A stretch of DNA of 64,000 bases. Source: CAYQQR01 sp964420035 (GTDB taxonomy: Bacteria; Bacteroidota; Bacteroidia; Bacteroidales; SM23-62). The DNA is taken from assembly GCA_964420035.1 (NCBI GenBank), contig CAYQQR010000003.1, forward strand, positions 1-64,000, written 5' to 3'. Both the position numbers and the translations under genes were made by a program. This document shows positions 33,887 to 42,412 of the stretch, one piece after another (within the stretch, counting starts at the first letter, position 1; every line of letters starts with the position of its first letter). The notes under the pieces are model-generated. The model was not told where the DNA came from, did no database searches, and worked only from the letters and a program-made list of their open reading frames with translations.

Positions 33887-35167
33887 ATGCGCAGAGTAAA
33901 ACTGATCCCCGAAGGCAACCTCCTGCCTTTCATCCTGATCACCTCGCTGTTTTTCATGTGGGGATTGGCCAACAACATGACCGACACCCTCCTGGCGGCC
34001 TTTAAAAAGATCCTGAGTCTTTCGGATTTCCAGACTTCCTTTGTGCAGATGTCTTTTTACGGGGCTTATTTCTGCCTGGCCCTGCCGGCTGCTATATTTA
34101 TACAGAAATTTACCTATAAGGCCGGTGTATTGGTGGGACTGGGACTCTTTGTTTCCGGGGCCATGTTGTTTTACCCGGCGAGTATCACCATGACCTACGG
34201 GCATTTCCTGGCGGCCCTGTTTATACTGGCCGGGGGATTGTCTATCCTGGAAACATCCGCCAATCCCTACATTATTGCCATGGGGCCGGAAGAAACCGGT
34301 ACGGAAAGATTGAACCTGGCGCAATCCTTTAATCCCATTGGTTCAATTTCCGGTGTAATACTAAGTAAGCTCTTCATCCTGTCCCATCTCAACCAGGCCG
34401 GCGCCGAAGAACGGGCTGTTATGGATTCTGCACAGCTCAAAGAAGTGCAATCGGCGGAACTGAGTGCTGTAATGGGACCTTATGTCGGGGTGGCCGTTTT
34501 CCTGGTATTGCTCTGGATCGCCATTGCCGCCACGCGAATGCCCCGGGCTTCGGATTCAGGTATTGGTTTTAAACTGGGCGCCAGTCTTAAAAGGCTCGTT
34601 AAAAACTCAAATTACATGTGGGGGGTTGTGGCCCAGTTCTTTTACGTGGGAGCCCAATTAGGGGTCTGGTCCTTCACCATAAGGTACATCATGAAGGAAT
34701 TGAACTTGAATGAGGACCAGTCCGCGACCTATTACCTGGTGGCCCTGATATTGTTTACCGGGTCACGTTTCATTTTTACCTTTTTGATGAATTTTTTCAG
34801 GCCCAAGCATTTATTAACAACAGCAGCAATCATCGCGGGAGTCTGTACCACCATCGTAATTTTCGGTCACGGAAAACCTGCAGTCTATGCCCTGGTCTTT
34901 ATTTCAGCCAACATGTCACTGATGTTCCCCACCATATTCGGTCTGGCATCACGCGGATTGGGCCAGGATACCAAGATCGGGGGCTCAGGGCTGATTATGG
35001 CAATTTTAGGTGGTGCAGTCATGCCGGTATTCATGGGGTTGATTTCAGATAATACAGGCTCCATTAATATTGCTTATTCAGTGCCGCTCGTTTGTTTTGT
35101 CGTGATCATTATATACAGTATATACGGCGGACGGAAAAAATCAGTAGTTTTTCCTGAAGCCCATTAA
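33887..35167 (+). CDS. MFS sugar:proton symporter, FucP family
   Basis: 426 residues with 12 predicted transmembrane helices in the inner membrane. FucP landmarks: SLFFMWGLANNMTDTLLAAFKKIL in helix 1, SFYGAYFCLALPAA, and GGLSILETSANPYI. Between araD and araB on the same strand it is most simply the L-arabinose permease, although the FucP family also takes fucose, galactose and glucose. About 60 bp separate it from araB. Confidence 0.93.
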   Translation: MRRVKLIPEGNLLPFILITSLFFMWGLANNMTDTLLAAFKKILSLSDFQTSFVQMSFYGAYFCLALPAAIFIQKFTYKAGVLVGLGLFVSGAMLFYPASITMTYGHFLAALFILAGGLSILETSANPYIIAMGPEETGTERLNLAQSFNPIGSISGVILSKLFILSHLNQAGAEERAVMDSAQLKEVQSAELSAVMGPYVGVAVFLVLLWIAIAATRMPRASDSGIGFKLGASLKRLVKNSNYMWGVVAQFFYVGAQLGVWSFTIRYIMKELNLNEDQSATYYLVALILFTGSRFIFTFLMNFFRPKHLLTTAAIIAGVCTTIVIFGHGKPAVYALVFISANMSLMFPTIFGLASRGLGQDTKIGGSGLIMAILGGAVMPVFMGLISDNTGSINIAYSVPLVCFVVIIIYSIYGGRKKSVVFPEAH

Positions 35168-35225
35168 ATATTGGATTTCAATTTCATATCATTCTCCACA
35201 CCTCCACATATTAAAAATTGAATTA

Positions 35226-36893
35226 ATGAACGACTTAGTTATTGGATTGGATTACGGCACCGACTCGGTACGGGCCGTTTTAACAAATGCTTCGAATGGC
35301 GAAGAGCTGGCTTCTTCTGTATTTGAATATCCCCGCTGGAAGGAAGGAAAGTATTGCCATCCCGCAGACAATCAATTCAGGCAGCACCCAAAAGATTACC
35401 TGGAAGGATTGGTTCATACCGTGCAGGAATGCCTTTCCAGGTTATCAGAACAAGAGCGGGAACAAATCAAAGGAATTGCAGTAGATACCACCGGATCTAC
35501 CCCGGTGGCTGTCAACAAAGAGGGTTTACCGCTGCCCCTGACCGAAGCTTTCGCCGACAATCCCAACGCCATGTTCGTGCTCTGGAAAGATCACACGGCT
35601 ATAAAGGAAGCAGGAGAGATCAACGCACTGGCCCGTTCCTGGGGGGGCGAGGATTATACCAAATATGAAGGCGGGGTGTATTCCTCGGAATGGTTCTGGG
35701 CCAAAATACTGCACGTGCTCAGGGAGGATAATGCTGTCAGGGAACAGGCATTTTCCTGGGTGGAGCATTGCGACTGGATCCCCGCCTTGCTTACCGGGAA
35801 TACCGATCCACTGGAACTGAAAAGGAGCCGGTGTGCTGCCGGGCACAAAGCCATGTGGCACGAATCCTGGGGCGGGTTGCCCTCCAACGATTTCCTGAAG
35901 AAACTTGACCTTTTGCTGGACGGTCTCAGGGACAGGTTGTACAAGGATACCTATACCTCGGATGTTCCGGCAGGTACGTTAACAGCCGAATGGGCCGCAA
36001 AACTCGGTCTGCCGGAAGGCATCCCGGTGGCTGTCGGTGCTTTCGACGCCCATATGGGTGCAGTAGGAGGGGAGATTTTACCTTACTACCTGAGCAAGGT
36101 GATGGGAACTTCCACCTGCGATATGATGGTTGCTTCAAAGGAAGAGGCAGGCGACACGCTGGTGCGGGGGATATGCGGACAGGTGGACGGTTCGGTTACT
36201 CCGGGGATGGTCGGACTGGAAGCCGGTCAGTCCGCTTTCGGTGATGTTTATGCCTGGTTCAAACAAGTCCTGGAATGGCCCCTGAAAGAACTGCTTCCGG
36301 ATTACGATTCACTGGATGAGATAAGCGAATCAATCATACCCGGACTCAGTGAAAAAGCGGCCCAACTACCCATCGAGGAACAGGGTACCCTGGCACTGGA
36401 TTGGATGAACGGGCGTCGTACCCCCGATGCCAACCAGAACCTGAAAGGAGCCATCACGGGGATCACCCTGGGCACCGATGCACCCAGAATATTCCGGAGC
36501 CTGGTGGAAGCCACCGCATTCGGTTCAAAGGCAATCGTAGAAAGGTTCAGGGAGGAAGGGGTTCGCATCGACGGGGTGATCGCCCTCGGGGGTGTGGCCA
36601 AAAAATCCCCCTTCATCATGCAGGTCATGGCCGACGTTCTCGACATGCCCATCAAAGTTGCAAAGTCGGAACAAAGCGTTGCCCACGGGGCCGCCATGTT
36701 TGCGGCTACAGTCGCCGGCATCTATTCAAAAGTGGAAGAGGCACAAAAAGCCATGGGCTCCGGCTTCGACACCGAATACACCCCCGATCCCGAAAACGCG
36801 GATAAATATAAGAAGTTGTACGAGAAGTATCTGGAGTTGGGAAATTACGTGGAAGAGGAGGTGAACAAAGGAACCCAGGAACAAAGGAACTAA
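35226..36893 (+). CDS. araB: ribulokinase
   Basis: 555 residues, an FGGY kinase phosphorylating L-ribulose. ATP-binding segments IGLDYGTDSVRAV and VDTTGSTPV at the N-terminus, YSSEWFWAKILHV, GAFDAHMGAVGGEI with the catalytic Asp, and VIALGGVAKKSPFIMQ near the C-terminus. The GTD-SVRA pattern and context point to AraB, not xylulokinase. The last residues (NKGTQEQRN) are read from an AGGAACTA-type octamer array that runs past the stop, so the natural C-terminus may be extended or replaced. Confidence 0.95.
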   Translation: MNDLVIGLDYGTDSVRAVLTNASNGEELASSVFEYPRWKEGKYCHPADNQFRQHPKDYLEGLVHTVQECLSRLSEQEREQIKGIAVDTTGSTPVAVNKEGLPLPLTEAFADNPNAMFVLWKDHTAIKEAGEINALARSWGGEDYTKYEGGVYSSEWFWAKILHVLREDNAVREQAFSWVEHCDWIPALLTGNTDPLELKRSRCAAGHKAMWHESWGGLPSNDFLKKLDLLLDGLRDRLYKDTYTSDVPAGTLTAEWAAKLGLPEGIPVAVGAFDAHMGAVGGEILPYYLSKVMGTSTCDMMVASKEEAGDTLVRGICGQVDGSVTPGMVGLEAGQSAFGDVYAWFKQVLEWPLKELLPDYDSLDEISESIIPGLSEKAAQLPIEEQGTLALDWMNGRRTPDANQNLKGAITGITLGTDAPRIFRSLVEATAFGSKAIVERFREEGVRIDGVIALGGVAKKSPFIMQVMADVLDMPIKVAKSEQSVAHGAAMFAATVAGIYSKVEEAQKAMGSGFDTEYTPDPENADKYKKLYEKYLELGNYVEEEVNKGTQEQRN

Positions 36894-36908
36894 GGAACTA
36901 AGGAACGA
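36866..36908. repeat. AGGAACTA octamer array overlapping the araB 3' end
   Basis: Five degenerate 8-bp units (AGGAACCC, AGGAACAA, AGGAACTA, AGGAACTA, AGGAACGA). The first three lie inside the araB coding sequence. Confidence 0.85.
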
Positions 36909-36917
36909 AGCGAGCGA

Positions 36918-37301
36918 TCAGTTTTTAAACAACTCAATCCGCACCTCCTTATTCTCAAGATCAATGATATCGACTTTATAAGTATAATGCCCCGATGCCA
37001 AAAGAGCCTCGATGCTGGGATCGATGTAGTAGTGACTTTTCTCTATGACAATGCTGTCAACGCGGACGGTGAAGCGTGAATTGTTCACGGCTTTTTCGAT
37101 ATATATATAAGCTGATGTTTCACCCGGCCCCAGGTCATTTATGGTGTAAACCTGCTCAGCATTTTCCATGGTTAACTCGTCAAAGCTGTATGTTTCATCA
37201 ATGTTCTGTACCCTTAAATAGGTGATCACGGGCCTTTCTTTATCACAGGAAAGGAAGGTGAGCATGAACAACAGGCAGCCGATGACAAAATTTTTCTTCA
37301 T
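36918..37301 (-). CDS. hypothetical lipoprotein
   Basis: 127 residues with a lipobox ending in LTFLSC. The mature part is beta-rich (VITYLRVQN, SAYIYIEKAV, FTVRVDSIVIE, YTYKVDIIDL) with a short C-terminus. No domain is recognised. It converges on araB (24 bp) and is divergent from the DUF6786-like gene. Signal, lipobox and codon pattern support a real gene. Confidence 0.65.
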   Translation of the reverse strand: MKKNFVIGCLLFMLTFLSCDKERPVITYLRVQNIDETYSFDELTMENAEQVYTINDLGPGETSAYIYIEKAVNNSRFTVRVDSIVIEKSHYYIDPSIEALLASGHYTYKVDIIDLENKEVRIELFKN

Positions 37302-37371
37302 AGACCGGAATTCTTTTATTCTACGGTGAAAGCAGCATTTTTGTTCTCAATTTGTTGTATTTTTAAAACTT

Positions 37372-38619
37372 ATGAGAATCCTGAACCGGATTATACATAT
37401 ACTCCTGACCGCTGCTCTTCTTACGGCTTTTATTCTCTCCTGTATCAATAATCGATCAAATAGTACAAAAAAGGAAGTTATGAACAATAAAGATTTCAAC
37501 ACCGACCTGGAATTTCTTAAAAAACATATCGACCCCCTCGTGCTTGCCGATCCGGATAGCAATTCCATGCTTGTCATTGCACCTCAATGGCAGGGGAGGG
37601 TCATGACTTCCACCGCGAGGGGCTTGAAAGGATATAGTTTCGGATGGATTAATTACAAACATATTAAGTCAGGAGAATACAAGGCACATATGAATCCTTA
37701 CGGCGGTGAGAATCGTTTTTGGCTCGGACCGGAAGGCGGACAATATTCTATATATTTCCCGGAAGATGCACCTATGGAATTTGCCTGTTGGCAGGTCCCC
37801 GACCTGCTGGATACGGTATACTTTCCCATTGTGGAAAAAACAGCACGAATGGCCCGTTTTCAAAAAGATGCAAAACTCAAAAATTACAGAGGTGCTGAAT
37901 TTGATTTAAAACTGGAACGTGACATCGGGTTGCTGACCAAGGAAGAAGCTTCGAATCTACTGGGGATTAAGCTTGACCCTTCATTAGACATGGTTGCCTA
38001 TGAAACCCGGAATGTACTGACCAATAAAGGAGATCGTGCCTGGACCAAAGAGTCCGGCACCTTATCCATTTGGATACTGGATATGCTCAAACCTTCAGAT
38101 GAATGTGTCATTATCATTCCTTTGCAAGACTCAGAAAAACCTGCAGCAGGGATCAATGATGCATATTTCGGAAGCATTCCTCCCGGCAGGCTAAAGATCA
38201 GGGATGAATATATCCTGCTGAAAGCCGATGGCAAACAACGGGGGAAAATCGGGGTTTCACCCCGGAGAGCTAAAAATATTGCAGGAAGCTACGACCCGGT
38301 TCATCATATACTGAACATCATCCAGTTCAGCTTTTCTGAAAATGAGGTTGATTTTGTCAATTCTCTCTGGGAAATGCAGGATGAACCTTTCAGGGGAGAC
38401 GTGGTCAATGCTTATAACGACGGCCCCCTGGGGGACGGATCCCAACTGGGTCCGTTTTATGAATTGGAAAGCTCTTCACCGGCCGCCTTTCTTGAACCGG
38501 GTGAACTTATGGAACACTTTCACAGGGTATTCCACTTCCAGGGAAAGGAAGCTGAATTGGAAGCTTTGTGCCGATCCGTTTTTGGAATTTTACTGGAAGA
38601 CGTTAACATTGATCATTAG
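37372..38619 (+). CDS. DUF6786-like lipoprotein
   Basis: 415 residues with a lipobox ending in AFILSC. Segments such as LVIAPQWQGRVMTSTARG, GENRFWLGPEGGQYSIYF and NDGPLGDGSQLGPFYELESSSPAAFL are what I associate with DUF6786, probably a galactose-mutarotase-like beta-sandwich of unknown activity found near sugar catabolism genes. It lies next to the ara block, so a carbohydrate role is plausible but unproven. Followed 13 bp later by the GroES-like gene on the same strand. Confidence 0.7.
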   Translation: MRILNRIIHILLTAALLTAFILSCINNRSNSTKKEVMNNKDFNTDLEFLKKHIDPLVLADPDSNSMLVIAPQWQGRVMTSTARGLKGYSFGWINYKHIKSGEYKAHMNPYGGENRFWLGPEGGQYSIYFPEDAPMEFACWQVPDLLDTVYFPIVEKTARMARFQKDAKLKNYRGAEFDLKLERDIGLLTKEEASNLLGIKLDPSLDMVAYETRNVLTNKGDRAWTKESGTLSIWILDMLKPSDECVIIIPLQDSEKPAAGINDAYFGSIPPGRLKIRDEYILLKADGKQRGKIGVSPRRAKNIAGSYDPVHHILNIIQFSFSENEVDFVNSLWEMQDEPFRGDVVNAYNDGPLGDGSQLGPFYELESSSPAAFLEPGELMEHFHRVFHFQGKEAELEALCRSVFGILLEDVNIDH

Positions 38620-38632
38620 ATATTCATAACAG

Positions 38633-39016
38633 ATGGCATTCAATATTGACGAATCGGATATTAAGAAATTCATTGTTGTGGGCGACAGGGTCCTGATCAA
38701 ACCCAAATCCCCCAAAGAGAAAACAAAATCCGGACTCTACCTGCCCCCGGGTGTCCAGGAAAAAGAAAAGATACATTCGGGCTATGTGCTAAAGGTCGGC
38801 CCGGGCTATCCCATCCCTGCTGTCAGTGAAGTCGATGAACCCTGGAAAGATCGTGCCGAAGAAGTCAAATATGTACCGCTCCAACCCAGGGAAGGCGACC
38901 TGGCCATCTACCTTCAAAAATCAGCCTTCGAAATAGAATTCAGGGAAGAACGCTATGTCATCGTCCCCCAGTCGGCGATCCTCATGCTGATCAGGGATGA
39001 GGAGTTGTTTAAGTAG
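38633..39016 (+). CDS. GroES-like co-chaperone family protein
   Basis: 127 residues, longer than GroES (about 97) because of an N-terminal extension and an insert. VVGDRVLIKPKSPKEKTKSGLYLPP is the GroES N-terminal beta-strand and mobile-loop region; GYVLKVGPGY and YVIVPQSAILMLI are the later strands. Bacteroidota often carry this second, unlinked GroES-like protein; a GroEL partner role is likely but unshown. Its stop codon lies in a TTTAAGTAG repeat. Confidence 0.85.
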   Translation: MAFNIDESDIKKFIVVGDRVLIKPKSPKEKTKSGLYLPPGVQEKEKIHSGYVLKVGPGYPIPAVSEVDEPWKDRAEEVKYVPLQPREGDLAIYLQKSAFEIEFREERYVIVPQSAILMLIRDEELFK

Positions 39017-39155
39017 TTTTTAAGTAGTTGCTTACTGGCTACTGGCTGTCCCGAAAATCTTAGCAGCTTTGCTGCTTTAGTTTTTCGGGACTGGTGGCTG
39101 GCAGCTTGTCGTTTGTAGTTCCTTCCAACGACCAGTAGCCAGAAACCAGAAACAT
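39010..39155. repeat. TAAGTAG repeat, central hairpin and CTGG/CCAG arms
   Basis: From the GroES-like stop: TTTAAGTAG twice, then TTACTGGCTACTGGCTG, then a double stem CCCGAAAA/TTTTCGGG (39050-39057, 39082-39089) with inner AGCAGC/GCTGCT (39062-39076), then ACTGGTGGCTGG and the inverse arm CGACCAGTAGCCAG. The central stem could terminate transcription. Confidence 0.7.
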
Positions 39156-39167
39156 TCAATATTTTAC

Positions 39168-39247
39168 GTATACCCCCTAAAATATTAATAACTTTTCTAT
39201 AAAATATTATTTATTTCAAAATAACCCTCTATATTTGTAGGGGTATA
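39168..39247 (+). promoter_or_regulatory. glnA promoter with inverted TATACCCC boxes
   Basis: A -7 element TATATTTG (39230-39237) is followed at once by TAGGGGTATA (39238-39247). Its near-perfect inverse TATACCCCCTA lies at 39169-39179, about 70 bp upstream. The proximal box covers the expected transcription start, so a regulator bound there would block initiation. This is the only clear inverted-box pair around a promoter in the window. Confidence 0.55.
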
Positions 39248-39280
39248 AATATAAATGTATTACTTTTTAAAATATAACCT

Positions 39281-40705
39281 ATGAATAGCGTAAAAACTCC
39301 CAAAGATTTCTTTGATTTTGCCAGGAAGCATGGCGCGGAAATGATCGACCTGAAGTTTACCGATCTCCTGGGCACCTGGCAGCATTGTTCCTTCCCGGTA
39401 GAAACCTGGGATGAAAGTACTTTTGAGGAAGGGGTCGGATTTGACGGATCTTCCATACGGGGATGGCAGGCGATCAACCAGTCGGATATGGTCGCCATAC
39501 CGGATCCGTCAACCACGCGGATCGATCCTTTCTTTCACGAGCCTACGGTGAGCATAATCGCCGATATTTTTGACCCGATAACCAAGGAGAAATACACCAG
39601 GGATCCCAGGCACATTGCCATGAAAGGGGTTAAGTATTTAAAGGATTCTGGCATTGCAGACACCTGTTACATTGGTCCGGAACCCGAGTTTTTCATTTTT
39701 GACGAGATTCGTTATGAACAAACGAAGAATATGGGTTTCTACCAGATTGATTCTGTAGAAGGTGCCTGGAATACCAACCGGATCGAAGAACCCAATCTTG
39801 GATACAAGCCCAGCTACAAAGGCGGGTACTTTCCTGTTAGTCCGACCGATACCTATCACGACCTGCGCGGCGAGATGGTGAATATCATGCGTAAGCTGGG
39901 GATCACCGTGGAAGCACATCATCATGAGGTGGGTACCGGAGGACAGGGAGAGATCGATATGAAGTACACCGACTTGCTGACCATGGCCGATCAGTTCATG
40001 TGGTTCAAGTACGTGATCAAGAACGTGGCCAGGAATGCAGGCAAGACCGTAACTTTTATGCCCAAACCCATTTTTGAGGACAATGGTTCCGGTATGCATA
40101 CCCATTTCTCATTATGGAAGAAAGGAGAGAATATATTTGCCGGGAAGGGTTATGCCGGACTTTCGGAGGTTGCTCTTCACGGAACAGGGGGGTTACTTAA
40201 GCATGCAGCAGCCGTTTTGGCCTTTGCAGCTCCAACGAGCAATTCATACAGGAGACTGGTACCCGGATTTGAGGCACCGGTGAACCTCGCGTACTCCCAG
40301 AGGAACCGTTCTGCATCGGTGAGGATTCCCATGTACAGCACCAATCCCAAGGCCAAGCGCTTTGAATTCCGTTGTCCCGATCCCAGTTCCAACGGCTACC
40401 TGATGTTTACGGCCATATTGATGGCGGTTATGGATGGCATCGAGAACAAGATCGATCCGGGAGAACCTTTGGATAAGGATATTTACGGCATGACGGTAAA
40501 GGAACTGGAGGCTGTTCCAAAAGTACCCGGTTCACTGGATGCATCCCTCAGGGCCCTGGAAGCCGACCATGAATTCCTGACCCGGGGCGGGGTGTTTACC
40601 GATGACCTGATTAGCACGTATGTTGCGTACAAACAGGAAAATGAGCTCAATGAACTGTACACCCGTCCCCATCCATACGAGTTCCAGTTGTATTATGATG
40701 TTTAG
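39281..40705 (+). CDS. glnA: glutamine synthetase, type I
   Basis: 474 residues. Forms glutamine from glutamate, ammonia and ATP; normally a dodecamer. Landmarks: GVGFDGSSIRGW, YIGPEPEFFIFD, HHHEVGTGGQGEIDM (metal site), MPKPIFEDNGSGMHTHFSLW, and the loop NLAYSQRNRSASVRIP. In the adenylylation region (KDIYGMTVKEL) a Tyr sits where E. coli has NLYDLPPEE, but the context is not canonical, so control by adenylylation is doubtful. It has its own promoter region and a strong terminator. Confidence 0.97.
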   Translation: MNSVKTPKDFFDFARKHGAEMIDLKFTDLLGTWQHCSFPVETWDESTFEEGVGFDGSSIRGWQAINQSDMVAIPDPSTTRIDPFFHEPTVSIIADIFDPITKEKYTRDPRHIAMKGVKYLKDSGIADTCYIGPEPEFFIFDEIRYEQTKNMGFYQIDSVEGAWNTNRIEEPNLGYKPSYKGGYFPVSPTDTYHDLRGEMVNIMRKLGITVEAHHHEVGTGGQGEIDMKYTDLLTMADQFMWFKYVIKNVARNAGKTVTFMPKPIFEDNGSGMHTHFSLWKKGENIFAGKGYAGLSEVALHGTGGLLKHAAAVLAFAAPTSNSYRRLVPGFEAPVNLAYSQRNRSASVRIPMYSTNPKAKRFEFRCPDPSSNGYLMFTAILMAVMDGIENKIDPGEPLDKDIYGMTVKELEAVPKVPGSLDASLRALEADHEFLTRGGVFTDDLISTYVAYKQENELNELYTRPHPYEFQLYYDV

Positions 40706-40759
40706 TGCTAATGTATCATAATGATCAAGCAGGTTTTGGGGTTGAGTTATTCCTGCTTT

Positions 40760-40792
40760 AAGATCCGGTTTCCATCGAAACCGGATCTTTTT
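40760..40792 (+). terminator. rho-independent terminator of glnA
   Basis: A perfect 12-bp stem (AGATCCGGTTTC / GAAACCGGATCT) with a 4-nt loop and a T-run, 55 bp after the glnA stop. Confidence 0.92.
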
Positions 40793-40913
40793 GTCCTCCA
40801 CCTCTCCACTTCCTCTTTTTCCGCGCTGATTCGGGACTGGCCTTGGCAGAAAGTGATTGACTGCCAGCTGCCAGAAACCAGCCACCAGTTACCAGCGGCT
40901 ATTTAGTATATTG

Positions 40914-41672
40914 TTATACTTTCCGGAACCTAATCAGTCCCCTAAAAGCAGCATTCCCATTACCCTGATTCATCCCCTCAAATATATATTCCTCATTTTC
41001 ATAAGCTTCCCACTTCAGCTCAATGACTTCCCCCGGCATGGTTTCCCTCAGGTAGTTCAGGATTATGGTGGCAGGATATTCTTTTTCGTGCTTTTCCGGT
41101 GTAAACGTATCCATCATCCAATCCAGATAGCGGGTAGCCGTAACGTGTTTATTCAGATCCATATCGGTATAAGCGGTATGGATCTTTTTGCTTGAACCCT
41201 TCTCTAAAGCAGGTAATTTGCGGGGAAGCTCCTGCAGGGCATGCTTATCTTTAAGACGTGCGAAGACCGTATCTTCAAGACCATCGACCTTTCTGGGTCT
41301 CTTGTTTTCTATATCTATGGCCAGCCATCCGGAAGTGGCGCGGGCAACAATCTCATCCTTTTCATTTCTGACCATGAAATCACGCGGGTATAGCAATCGT
41401 TCCACATCCTTGGGCCAGGTTTCCACAGTAAGATCGTCATCCCATTCTGCAATCTTCAGCATTTCGATGTGCATCAGTCTTAGGACCCAGAAGAGTTTCC
41501 GGTTCTGCAGACCTTCGTAGCCAAATCCGAATTTATCGGCGGATTGCCTTGCCGCCTGGATGAGGTAATTTAAAAGAGCTCCGGGATGCAGGCGGGCAAA
41601 CATGTCGGCATCGGCTGAAGTGACCTTGAAATCCGAGTTGGTAACCAGGTTTTTTTCTGAAGTTGGATCCAT
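40914..41672 (-). CDS. acyl-ACP thioesterase (double hotdog)
   Basis: 252 residues with two hotdog halves: RLHPGALLNYLIQAARQSADKFG and LTVETWPKD in the first, SSKKIHTAYTDMDLNKHVTATRYLDWMMD in the second (DMDLNKHV resembles the catalytic N-K-H loop of the FatA/FatB-like family). It would release free fatty acids from ACP. It is 8 bp from the C26-like gene upstream, so ATP-grasp, C26 and thioesterase may form one transcript. Confidence 0.88.
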   Translation of the reverse strand: MDPTSEKNLVTNSDFKVTSADADMFARLHPGALLNYLIQAARQSADKFGFGYEGLQNRKLFWVLRLMHIEMLKIAEWDDDLTVETWPKDVERLLYPRDFMVRNEKDEIVARATSGWLAIDIENKRPRKVDGLEDTVFARLKDKHALQELPRKLPALEKGSSKKIHTAYTDMDLNKHVTATRYLDWMMDTFTPEKHEKEYPATIILNYLRETMPGEVIELKWEAYENEEYIFEGMNQGNGNAAFRGLIRFRKV

Positions 41673-41680
41673 TATTGGGT

Positions 41681-42412
41681 TTAGGGATTTAGGTGTGGAG
41701 AGGTGGAGAGGTAGTTTTTGACCGCGTGGATAAATTTCCTGAAAAAAGACCGGAATGCAAACCTGTAAATTAGTAATTCCGGGTGAAATTGTATCCCCAG
41801 GTAGAAAGGGTGCCCGGGACGTTCAATGGCCTGTACCACCCCGTTGGGTTCCCTTGCCGTAACAACCAGGTTCTTCCCGACCCGGTCGATGGATTGTTTA
41901 TGCAGGGAATTGACAAACAGTTCTTTTCTTTTGAATATGGTATGAAGAAGTGAATCCTCCTCAATGATGATTTTCTTTCTGAAAAAGGTATATCCCAGGA
42001 TGGTTTCCGGGTAAGCGGCTTTCTTGTATGCTGTGGAAACATCCATGTGTAAACTGCCCTGGTTAACCACATTCATCAACTGCGCGCCTCTGCAAATGGC
42101 AAAAACGGGCATCCCTTTTCCATCCGCGTAATTTAAAAGACCGATCTCCAGCTTATCCCTGGTATGGTCGTATCGGTAGTTCTTCCTGGGTTCTTTCTGG
42201 AACAAACCCGGGAAGACGTCCGTTCCACCACCCAGCATTAAACCGTGGATCCCGGGATCTTTTTTTATGCTATCCGGGGTAAGGATCAGGGGGCGTCCCC
42301 CCCCGAACCATATAGCCAGCCATAAAGCCATAAAATTAAGGTTGATCCTTCTTTCCTCCGGCTTTGTGATCCCTATGACCGGCCTTTTATTTCTATAATT
42401 CAAATTAAACAT
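41681..42412 (-). CDS. gamma-glutamyl-gamma-aminobutyrate hydrolase-like (peptidase C26)
   Basis: 243 residues from MFNLNYRNKRPVIGIT. Class I glutamine amidotransferase fold: nucleophile Cys in FAICRGAQLMNV, His-Glu in IQFHPELL, and LMLGGGTDVFPGLF typical of PuuD-like C26 enzymes. The start overlaps the stop of the ATP-grasp gene by 8 bp, indicating coupling. The C-terminal STSPHLNP is encoded by a degenerate CTCTCCAC/AAATCCCTA array that contains the stop. A run of eight G/C bases (42297-42304) encodes its GGG motif. Pairing with an ATP-grasp enzyme suggests gamma-glutamyl or other amide chemistry; substrate unknown. Confidence 0.83.
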   Translation of the reverse strand: MFNLNYRNKRPVIGITKPEERRINLNFMALWLAIWFGGGRPLILTPDSIKKDPGIHGLMLGGGTDVFPGLFQKEPRKNYRYDHTRDKLEIGLLNYADGKGMPVFAICRGAQLMNVVNQGSLHMDVSTAYKKAAYPETILGYTFFRKKIIIEEDSLLHTIFKRKELFVNSLHKQSIDRVGKNLVVTAREPNGVVQAIERPGHPFYLGIQFHPELLIYRFAFRSFFRKFIHAVKNYLSTSPHLNP

